A stretch of 5,133 nucleotides of DNA from Bacteroidota bacterium. Lineage in GTDB: Bacteria; Bacteroidota; Bacteroidia; Chitinophagales; LD1. The position numbers and the translations under genes are program-made. This document shows positions 1 to 5,133 of this stretch, piece after piece. The notes beneath the pieces were generated by a model. It worked only from the letters and a program-made list of their open reading frames with translations. It was not told the origin of the DNA and ran no database searches. Numbering within the stretch: position 1 is the first letter of the stretch; every line of letters starts with the position of its first letter. The stretch is from the NCBI GenBank assembly GCA_003165135.1, contig PLSN01000065.1:1-5133 (forward strand), written 5' to 3'.

Positions 1-21
1 ATTTTTTATATGTATAACTGA

Positions 22-280
22 AAAAATCAGCACACGATATTAGGAGATCAGGGGGGTGCACCGGGGACTAATTGGATAGAAAAAGCACAATGCAATTGGA
101 TACCGGAAATAGTAAAAAAGGTGGCAGATACAGTTGAGTTTTTTGCTAACAAAAAGACAAATGGCAGAAAGGGACTTCGGATAGTTTAACGTCCAAAAAA
201 GATTGACCAAGGATTAGGAACATATGATGCCATATATTAAAGCCAAAATTCGAATCACACCTAAAAAATATCTAACTTAA
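22..280 (+). pseudogene. Decayed C-terminal remnant of an IS5-family DDE transposase
   Basis: This is the broken tail of an insertion-sequence transposase and is not expected to make a working protein. Bases 22-141 read, after a stop at 19-21, as GDQGGAPGTNWIEKAQ and then CNWIPEIVKKVADTVEF. This resembles the GDkGYRGt...W..EIVKK..d..GF stretch of IS5-type transposases. The match continues one frame over from base 143 as LLTKRQMAERDFG, stop, FNVQKRLTKD, stop, EHMMPYIKAKIRI. That aligns by eye with the family's LPKRWxVERtFgWfn..RRLsKDyE... end, which carries the catalytic Glu of the DDE triad. The frame changes near the T6 run at 139-144. The stops are TAG at 182-184 (where Trp is expected) and 215-217 (where Tyr is expected), and the final stop is TAA at 278-280. 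The N-terminal part lies outside the window or is gone. AACAACCTC just after the stop could be the element's right end, but no partner end is visible. Family assignment is from memory of the motif pattern. Confidence 0.72.
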
Positions 281-294
281 ATTTAAACAACCTC

Positions 295-327
295 TTAAGG
301 ATTAAAAAAAATATCTTAATGCCTTAA
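295..327. repeat. Imperfect inverted repeat (stem-loop) between IS remnant and halogenase gene
   Basis: TTAAGGATTAA (295-305) is the reverse complement of TTAATGCCTTAA (316-327) apart from one extra G at 321, leaving a 10-base A/T-rich loop. It lies after the transposase remnant and about 20 bp upstream of the -7 promoter element, so it could be an operator or the end structure of an older transcript. Chance is a real alternative in sequence this AT-rich, and no T-run follows that would make it a clear terminator. Confidence 0.35.
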
Positions 328-346
328 TTCAATCCCAATTATTTTA

Positions 347-354
347 TAACTTTG
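347..354 (+). promoter_or_regulatory. Bacteroidota-type -7 element TAACTTTG
   Basis: TAACTTTG matches the Bacteroidota -7 consensus TAnnTTTG exactly. The partner -33 TTG is not visible at the usual spacing (roughly 324-330 reads TTAATTC), so only half of the promoter is supported. Transcription would begin around base 361, leaving a leader of about ten bases before the ATG at 370. The element overlaps the TTG at 352-354 that would otherwise be a possible start codon, which argues for the ATG as the true start. Confidence 0.5.
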
Positions 355-369
355 AATAAACTATACATC

Positions 370-1245
370 ATGACTAGTGAAGCTAGTACAATAAAGGGCA
401 ATGACTTTTTTTTTAATTTCATCGAAGTACCAATCGAAAACATCTCAGAATCAGGTGACCTGATCCGAAAACTCAAAACCGGAGAATTACATGGTTTCGT
501 ACTCAGGAATCTTTTCTCGTCAAATGAAATAGCTGAAATACTAGCAGCTATAGCTAAGCCAATAGAGGAAAATGCGATGATCACACCATATGGGAAAATG
601 TATCCGGTCCCCTTTGCCACCATTTCAAATGCAGAAGAAAAGCTTGATAACTATTATAAATCTCTTGATCACATATACGAGCTGACGGACAGGGTTCCCA
701 TAGTCAAGCTAATGCGCGACAGACTTGCCTATTGTTTTAAAGCAGTGGGCAAAAACTATAAAGTAAGTGTACCAATCAACAAAATAAAAAATCGACCTGT
801 TTCCGAGGGTACTTTTAGAATATTTTTTAAAGACAAAGGGGGGCTTTTCGTTCATTGCGGCAATCTCTTTCAGCAACAGACAGAGTATTACTATTCTCTT
901 CTGGCAAATGATGTCGATCTCAATGATCAGTTGAGCTATTTCCTCAATCTCCAGAATACAGAAGTCGGAGGAGAACTGACAATCTATAACATGACATGGA
1001 AAGATGTGATTGGCAAAGCCACACCTACAGAGAATGAGTCTGTCATCGATGCAAAAGGAAATACGATCTATCTGAAGGATGTAAGACAGTTTACCGTAAA
1101 ACCCCTGCCTGGTGATATCCTGGTTTTTTCGGGGGGGCCTATCTGGCATAGGGTAGAAAACATCAAAGGGGATACTCCTCGAATTACCTTTGGCGGATTT
1201 CTCAATTTCTCAAAAGATGAAAAGGAGCTTTTTTACTGGTCCTGA
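370..1245 (+). CDS. WelO5-like Fe(II)/2-oxoglutarate-dependent halogenase (predicted)
   Basis: This is a predicted cytosolic non-heme iron enzyme that would use 2-oxoglutarate, O2 and chloride or bromide to halogenate an unactivated carbon of an unknown substrate. Numbering from ATG 370 (291 residues), the proximal motif is H162-C-G164. Gly replaces the Asp/Glu ligand, as in the known halogenases WelO5 (HxG), BesD (HxG) and SyrB2 (HxA). The distal ligand is H260 in GGPIWHR, and R271 is the likely 2-oxoglutarate-binding Arg. Further WelO5-like signatures are VHxGN, DQLSYF at 186-191 with Ser189 matching the second-shell Ser of WelO5, GGEL at 200-203, PGD at 247-249 and the FYW ending. Length agrees with WelO5 (about 290). 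There is no signal peptide or membrane segment. The start is ATG 370; a TTG at 352 would add six residues but sits inside the -7 element. The gene converges on the PhyH genes with a 35 bp gap. The family resemblance is from memory, not a search. The alternative is an HxG protein that hydroxylates or is inactive. Confidence 0.85.
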   Translation: MTSEASTIKGNDFFFNFIEVPIENISESGDLIRKLKTGELHGFVLRNLFSSNEIAEILAAIAKPIEENAMITPYGKMYPVPFATISNAEEKLDNYYKSLDHIYELTDRVPIVKLMRDRLAYCFKAVGKNYKVSVPINKIKNRPVSEGTFRIFFKDKGGLFVHCGNLFQQQTEYYYSLLANDVDLNDQLSYFLNLQNTEVGGELTIYNMTWKDVIGKATPTENESVIDAKGNTIYLKDVRQFTVKPLPGDILVFSGGPIWHRVENIKGDTPRITFGGFLNFSKDEKELFYWS

Positions 1246-1280
1246 TCTTCTATTGTGAAGCAGACTAATCGGTAAAGTTG

Positions 1281-2999
1281 TCACAAATCCAAGCCCACTA
1301 AAGTGGTTTTTTTTAACCGCTTACTTATTGCATTGAAATTAATGTTGAAATAGATATTACTCATTTCTCCAACCTTATTATTCCTGTTGACTACCTGATT
1401 TTGCCCTGACCATTCATGTCCCAAATAAATTCCCGGGCCCTGCCGATAGACGCTAACTATCTGATTGTCCATATCTTCACATGAAAAACTGTAGTACTTA
1501 GATTTTTTGTGCGTGAGCCTCATGCAAAAAACCACGCGGTCCTTATCAGAATCGTTGGCAGTCGCGTTATGGATCAGTCTCATATCAAATAATACCATCT
1601 GACCTGCTTTGAGGTTGAGGACTTTTTTTATACTATTAAACTCCGAGGAGTAATCGAAAAACGGCCAGTTTATTGCTTCCAGATAGATACTATGAGAAAA
1701 TTTATGGCTTCCTTCTATCAGGCAGAAAGCTCCGTTACTTTCATTCACATCCATCAGAGGGCACCATATGCCATAGTGAGGTTCCAAATGGGTATTGATC
1801 ATCAGCGAGGCGTCCTGATGCCACAGTAAATCGCCTGCCGAATGCGCATACTTTATAAAATAACTGGCTATCGGTATTTGATAATTTTCCAGATATTGAT
1901 CCAATCTGGATTGCACTCTGTCAATAATAAATTTGTGTATAAAACGTCTGAAGTCCAAAGTCGAGTGCTCCATGGAAGTAGAGCGGCCAATGGTCGTTTC
2001 CGGTGCTTTGAACTTACTATGGTATTCAGCTTTTAAAAATTTGACCTGATCCTGATCCACCAGATCGAGGACCACATACCCATACTGATCCATTCCTTTT
2101 TGAATTTCTTTGTTCTTCAGTATATGAAGTTGCCTTGGTTCAAAATCAAGTTCTTGTCCGAATGCCCCTTTATATTTCTCTAACAGGTCAAGGGAATTGA
2201 TACGCCTATTATCCGTTGTATCAATTGGAGCTATCTCCTTGCTAAGAGCAGGTTCGGGCACACCGGCATTTTCGAGGGTACTTAATGAAGTGAGAAAAAT
2301 CTCCGAAGTGATACCATAAATCTCAGTGCAATTGTGCTTAGGATCCTTATGGCAATATATCAAGGGAGCTGTTTTTTTGTAAATGCTTATGATGGCTGAA
2401 ATCCGGTTGTGATTTGAAGTGTTGGGATAGGAAGCATGAAAGAGGGAATTGTGAAAAACAAGAGCCTCTCCGGGAGGAATCACCATATCTACAACATAGG
2501 GGCGCAGGCTATCATCTGTGACTATGTCAGGTATACCATAGCTACCTGAGCGATAGTTGTGATAAAAATGATGGCTCCCCGGCAATACAAACATCCCCCC
2601 ATTGGCAGGATGTGACAGATCCAGAGGGATCCAGATCTGATAACTTGTATAATGACTTTCGTCGACGATATTCCAATCCTGGTGCAAATGCAGTTCTGTC
2701 GAATTATTTGCCTCTTTCACCATAAATCCGCCCATGAAGAAGTCGAAATCTGAAAACGATTTCGCAAGCGCCGGCATGAGTAGCTCTTTCAGTGCATTGC
2801 TCAATTCACAGTTTCTATCCCCGCCTATTTTGCTATGGCTGGCTATGAGTCCACTTACATTGTTGTCTATTGAGAATTGTTCATAAAGGGCTTTGATGCC
2901 AGCTATCTGATCATGCGTAAACAGAGGTACTACACAAAACCCCATTTCGTCCAACGCTTTTTCATAGTCCACATCTTTGATCAGCAGATCGGGTTTCAT
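1281..2999 (-). CDS. Tandem (two-domain) PhyH-family Fe(II)/2-oxoglutarate dioxygenase
   Basis: The 572-residue protein contains two complete phytanoyl-CoA dioxygenase (PhyH)-type domains; the usual single-domain length is about 280-300. Domain 1 (about 10-240) starts with EMGFCVVPLF and has H106-Q-D108, distal H188 and R199, plus the GGMFVLPGSHH turn. A linker of about 50 residues follows. Domain 2 (about 295-500) starts with QYGYVVLDLV and has H394-Q-D396, H477 and R488, plus GAFCLIEGSHKF. Both iron sites and both 2-oxoglutarate Arg residues look intact, so two hydroxylations, or one reaction at each of two positions, are possible. The last 70 residues match nothing I recognise and end in a basic KRLKK patch. 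The domains are clearly diverged, so this is an old fusion rather than a fresh duplication. It is the last gene of the minus-strand run, 9 bp after its upstream neighbour, with an A/T-rich leader and no Shine-Dalgarno. Substrate unknown; phytanoyl-CoA itself is unlikely. Confidence 0.88.
   Translation of the reverse strand: MKPDLLIKDVDYEKALDEMGFCVVPLFTHDQIAGIKALYEQFSIDNNVSGLIASHSKIGGDRNCELSNALKELLMPALAKSFSDFDFFMGGFMVKEANNSTELHLHQDWNIVDESHYTSYQIWIPLDLSHPANGGMFVLPGSHHFYHNYRSGSYGIPDIVTDDSLRPYVVDMVIPPGEALVFHNSLFHASYPNTSNHNRISAIISIYKKTAPLIYCHKDPKHNCTEIYGITSEIFLTSLSTLENAGVPEPALSKEIAPIDTTDNRRINSLDLLEKYKGAFGQELDFEPRQLHILKNKEIQKGMDQYGYVVLDLVDQDQVKFLKAEYHSKFKAPETTIGRSTSMEHSTLDFRRFIHKFIIDRVQSRLDQYLENYQIPIASYFIKYAHSAGDLLWHQDASLMINTHLEPHYGIWCPLMDVNESNGAFCLIEGSHKFSHSIYLEAINWPFFDYSSEFNSIKKVLNLKAGQMVLFDMRLIHNATANDSDKDRVVFCMRLTHKKSKYYSFSCEDMDNQIVSVYRQGPGIYLGHEWSGQNQVVNRNNKVGEMSNIYFNINFNAISKRLKKTTLVGLDL
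1295..1314 (+). terminator. Possible weak intrinsic terminator for the halogenase transcript
   Basis: CCAC (1295-1298) can pair with GTGG (1303-1306) around a TAAA loop, followed at once by eight T at 1307-1314. It lies 50 bp past the halogenase stop, inside the 3' coding end of the convergent tandem PhyH gene. The stem is only 4-5 bp, so it would be a weak terminator, and the T-run may simply be the lysine codons of the opposite gene. Confidence 0.3.
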
Positions 3000-3008
3000 A
3001 TATTATTT

Positions 3009-3890
3009 TTAAAATGACTTAAAATACAGCAGTTTCGCTTTTGTAAGTAGGTCAAGATGAGGTTCCTTTTTGACCCAGGATTGGAATGTTTGCTCTGAGA
3101 CGGGTTCATAGCAATATGAAATCGTGTCAATCTGTTTGGCATATTTCGGTCGACCATCGGGGTTGAAATGATAGTAATCCTCTGCTTTCATCAGGTACTT
3201 CTCTATCCTAGAACTATCTCCCTCCGGCATATAGTGATAATGTATATCTGCACCTTCAGTACAAAAACCCATAATGATCGCTACTCGGGGCTGACCAGTT
3301 AGATTGACCGAGGAACCATGCAAAACCGAATGATTGATCACGACACATTCTCCAATCTCTGTTTCTATATCCGTGAAGAGTTCTCTGATAGTATCCAAAT
3401 AGGGAAGAAAGGGCCGAGGATAATCAGGCACGACCCTCAGTGTCTTGCTTATCCGATGGCTCCCTTTGAAAACCCTCAACTGGCCACTATTGCGATCAGT
3501 TTTCTGCAATGGAATCCAAAGATTGAATGAACAATGTTCCGGTTCATTTACAAATGTAAGGTCCTGATGTGGCATCAGCTCTGTTTCATCTCCGCTATCC
3601 TTGATCAGGAAGTTTGAAATTAAAGTCTGATAATTCTGAAAAGTGGCCTTCACTTGATCCATGATGGTGTCCTTCAGCAGCTTATCGATTGCCATTAGCA
3701 AGTCCGCATTTCCTGTTTCTACAGAAGAGTATAAGGCATGGCTTTGCAAAGTGGCCTCATGCTCTGATTGCACTTTGTCATAATAAGTACGCAGTTTTTC
3801 AATCTGAGTAGGGCTGAATAATTTCAATTTTACATACCCTTGGCTCTCAAATTGCGATTGTAACTTCTCTTCTTTAAATACTTGTAACAT
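3009..3890 (-). CDS. PhyH-family Fe(II)/2-oxoglutarate dioxygenase
   Basis: A 293-residue single-domain enzyme of normal family length, predicted to couple 2-oxoglutarate decarboxylation to C-H hydroxylation in the cytosol. Visible features are the N-terminal QFESQGYVKLKLFS segment, ISNFLIKD ahead of the iron site, H108-Q-D110, WIPLQKTDRNSGQLRVFKGS, distal H191 and R202 (11 residues later). After the core comes a C-terminal segment with EKY at 230-232, ExYYHF and RP. That segment recurs in the neighbouring genes and suggests a common subfamily. It is closest to the product of 3928-4788: both share NFLIK, HQD, LQxTDxxxG, GSHR, NLTxxPRVA and EKYxM, so they probably arose by tandem duplication. 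The 37 bp leader is the longest gap in the run and contains GATATTTG, one base away from a -7 element, but no -33 partner is seen. The ATG at 3888-3890 is chosen because the product aligns with the neighbour from its first residues. Substrate unknown. Confidence 0.88.
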   Translation of the reverse strand: MLQVFKEEKLQSQFESQGYVKLKLFSPTQIEKLRTYYDKVQSEHEATLQSHALYSSVETGNADLLMAIDKLLKDTIMDQVKATFQNYQTLISNFLIKDSGDETELMPHQDLTFVNEPEHCSFNLWIPLQKTDRNSGQLRVFKGSHRISKTLRVVPDYPRPFLPYLDTIRELFTDIETEIGECVVINHSVLHGSSVNLTGQPRVAIIMGFCTEGADIHYHYMPEGDSSRIEKYLMKAEDYYHFNPDGRPKYAKQIDTISYCYEPVSEQTFQSWVKKEPHLDLLTKAKLLYFKSF

Positions 3891-3927
3891 TGTTAAAATT
3901 ACTTATTACTCCAAATATCCCCATTCA

Positions 3928-4788
3928 TCATATTGATAATAACTCCCTAACCTGCTGTACAAATGATCTGGAAGGCAGCATTGCGCGCAGTTCATCCGAA
4001 GTCACTGGCAGGTAATCGAAAGTCTCCGTTTCAATCAAATCTCCCGCTACAGGAGGTTCTCCTTTGGTAAAATGCAGATACGCCTCTTTGGTCATTTTAT
4101 ATTTTTCCACTATTGTCGTACTATCTTTCTTCAGAAAATACATCAATAGCTCTGCCTCGGAGGGATACGCGGCCATGACCGCTGCTACGCGTGGATTCTC
4201 AGTCAGATTGGGATATGAGGCATGGATCAGTCTGTGATCAAAGATAAATGCTTCGCCTTTGCGGGAAGGATAATCTTCGAGAAGTTCCCCCAATCGTTCT
4301 TTTACTCCTTCGAATGGCCATGCATAAGCATGTGTTGGACGCAGAATGTGCTTGAATCTGTGACTGCCGTTTATGAACCGCATGCAGCCGTTTCTCTGAT
4401 CTGTATCCTGCAGCGAGACCCAGACACTGATACTGGTGAATCTGCTCTCGTCCACGAAAGATGTGTCCTGATGTATTGGGGTAACGGACTCAGGTCCTGT
4501 TTGCTTGATCAGAAAATTTCCAAAAAGGAGTTTATAATCACAAAGGTACTTATCCATTTCTGGAGCGAAGACTGAGGCTATCGCTTCGTCCGCTTTTTGG
4601 ATCAGTCTGTAATCATTGCTATGACTGGTAGTCGTAAAAGGCAGTCCTATCTGTTCATGCTCCACCTCTAGGGACTTATACCCTAATAGTAGCTCATCTG
4701 TCTGAGCGGCAGTGAGCAGAGGGACGCGAACTAAGCCGTTTTTGTCAAATTCCTCCTGCAGATGCTGTGTTTTGAAAAGCTGCTTCAT
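3928..4788 (-). CDS. PhyH-family Fe(II)/2-oxoglutarate dioxygenase
   Basis: A 286-residue single-domain PhyH-type enzyme and predicted hydroxylase. The opening EEFDKNGLVRVPLL is the usual first strand of the family. GNFLIKQTG precedes the iron motif H106-Q-D108. WVSLQDTDQRNGCMRFINGSHRF forms the core turn, written here as one family signature (residues 123-145). The distal ligand is H189 in FDHRLIHASYPN, with R200 binding 2-oxoglutarate. The tail has EKYKM (E228-Y230) and EAYLHF, as in the adjacent genes. The full triad with Asp present argues against a SyrB2-type halogenase, where Ala replaces Asp. It begins 7 bp after the stop of the upstream partial PhyH gene, so the two are almost certainly cotranscribed. 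The leader GATTAAATT is A/T-rich with no Shine-Dalgarno. It is similar along its length to the product of 3009-3890. Substrate unknown; amino-acid or carrier-bound substrates are known for related secondary-metabolism enzymes, but nothing here identifies one. Confidence 0.88.
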   Translation of the reverse strand: MKQLFKTQHLQEEFDKNGLVRVPLLTAAQTDELLLGYKSLEVEHEQIGLPFTTTSHSNDYRLIQKADEAIASVFAPEMDKYLCDYKLLFGNFLIKQTGPESVTPIHQDTSFVDESRFTSISVWVSLQDTDQRNGCMRFINGSHRFKHILRPTHAYAWPFEGVKERLGELLEDYPSRKGEAFIFDHRLIHASYPNLTENPRVAAVMAAYPSEAELLMYFLKKDSTTIVEKYKMTKEAYLHFTKGEPPVAGDLIETETFDYLPVTSDELRAMLPSRSFVQQVRELLSI

Positions 4789-4795
4789 AATTTAA

Positions 4796-5133
4796 TCAGG
4801 AAAACAGTTTCTCCTTTATAACGTATAATTTTTTTATCCATGAGGGTGGCGACAGTAATGCGGTCTCCTCCCGAAGTATTTTGATAAAATCCGTACGGCT
4901 GATCTGCGGAAAATCCCATTCTATGTATCCCAATCGTTTTCCGTTCTCCGGTCTGGAGTCTTTTTTCAGATTTAGGAATGTCTCCATATCGAAACTGTAT
5001 TTTTCGATTTTATCAGTGGCGGTGCCTGGTTCCCAATAGTGGAATATCCAGTCCGATTCTGCCGAGCGTATCGCTATGACAGCTGCCGCCCTGAGTCCCT
5101 TAGACAGATTGGGGGTGGCACCATGCATCACTG
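4796..5133 (-). CDS. PhyH-family dioxygenase, C-terminal part (cut by window edge)
   Basis: Only the last 111 full codons are in view. The reading frame stays open to the window edge, so the GTG at 5129-5131 and the ATG at 5126-5128 are internal codons, not starts. Compared with its 286- and 293-residue neighbours, roughly 180-190 residues, including the proximal HxD motif, lie outside. Visible are the distal His in VMHGATPNLSKGLR (third residue), the 2-oxoglutarate Arg 11 residues later, and the subfamily tail with EKY (E43-Y45 of the fragment), ETFLNL and a following SRP. The Pro of the usual NxxxxPRVA pattern is replaced (KGLRAAA). Whether its iron site is HxD or HxA/G cannot be seen, so hydroxylase against halogenase is open for this one. 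It overlaps nothing and is followed after 7 bp by the next PhyH gene. Confidence 0.82.
   Translation of the reverse strand, partial: VMHGATPNLSKGLRAAAVIAIRSAESDWIFHYWEPGTATDKIEKYSFDMETFLNLKKDSRPENGKRLGYIEWDFPQISRTDFIKILREETALLSPPSWIKKLYVIKEKLFS

Larger units (their letters stand above)
1281..5133 (-). other. Putative PhyH operon (transcription unit continuing past the right edge)
   Basis: Four same-strand genes of one enzyme family are separated by 7, 37 and 9 bp, with no convincing promoter or terminator between them. Short gaps and a shared family point to cotranscription, with the promoter outside the window to the right. No clear terminator was found for the minus strand between 1281 and the end of the convergent halogenase gene. 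Confidence 0.7.

Noticed and set aside
281..297. Right terminal end of the IS element (TTTAAACAACCTC followed by TTA)
   Set aside because: The position just after the transposase stop is right and IS5 elements often duplicate TA or TNA, but without the left end in view an inverted repeat cannot be shown.
1..351. CRISPR array, tRNA or riboswitch in the left non-coding part
   Set aside because: No repeated units, cloverleaf or known aptamer pattern was seen; the stretch is explained by the transposase relic and an AT-rich promoter region.
352..369. TTG at 352 as the start of the halogenase gene
   Set aside because: It lies within the TAACTTTG -7 element, is a rare start codon, and an in-frame ATG 18 bases later gives a length closer to WelO5.
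709..1149. 146-codon open frame on the minus strand inside the halogenase gene
   Set aside because: It is a shadow of a strongly supported gene, and its translation is Cys/Ile-rich with no recognisable motif. The short frame at 339-623 on the same strand is rejected for the same reason.
3891..3927. Internal promoter in the 37 bp gap (GATATTTG on the minus strand)
   Set aside because: It differs from TAnnTTTG by one base and no -33 TTG is found at the right distance.
4222..4575. 117-codon plus-strand open frame opposite a PhyH gene (with smaller ones at 1842-2036 and 3318-3530)
   Set aside because: All lie within coding sequence whose iron-site motifs are clear on the other strand, and none has a recognisable motif or start signal.
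3009..4788. SyrB2-type (PhyH-fold) halogenases among the PhyH genes
   Set aside because: Both single-domain enzymes, and both domains of the fused protein, keep Asp in His-Gln-Asp, which leaves no open iron site for halide.

Overview
The window looks like a piece of a Bacteroidota (Bacteroidetes) genome. It is AT-rich, no gene start has a convincing Shine-Dalgarno sequence (the upstream stretches are simply A/T-rich), and the one recognisable promoter element, TAACTTTG just before the plus-strand gene, fits the TAnnTTTG -7 consensus of that phylum. A finer placement (for example Chitinophaga-like or Cytophaga-like) is a guess and cannot be proven from this sequence.

Layout, left to right. 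Bases 22-280 hold the decayed C-terminal end of an IS5-type DDE transposase with a frameshift and two internal stops. A short AT-rich gap follows (281-369) with an imperfect inverted repeat and the -7 element. Bases 370-1245 (+) encode a 291-residue Fe(II)/2-oxoglutarate enzyme resembling the WelO5/AmbO5 aliphatic halogenases. Its metal motif is His-Cys-Gly instead of His-x-Asp, the substitution that frees an iron site for halide. Facing it, on the minus strand from the right edge to base 1281, are at least four consecutive phytanoyl-CoA dioxygenase (PhyH)-family genes: one cut by the window edge, two single-domain enzymes, and one 572-residue protein made of two PhyH domains in tandem. Gaps of 7, 37 and 9 bp suggest one transcription unit that starts outside the window.

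Together these are six Fe(II)/2-oxoglutarate domains in about 4.8 kb. The four complete PhyH domains keep the His-Gln-Asp...His triad and the 2-oxoglutarate Arg, as expected of hydroxylases; the cut one retains the distal His and Arg. The plus-strand enzyme has the halogenase-type site. My inference is that this is the oxidative-tailoring part of an uncharacterised secondary-metabolite pathway combining several C-H hydroxylations with one chlorination or bromination. No scaffold-building gene (NRPS, PKS, RiPP precursor, terpene cyclase) lies in the window, so the substrate is unknown.
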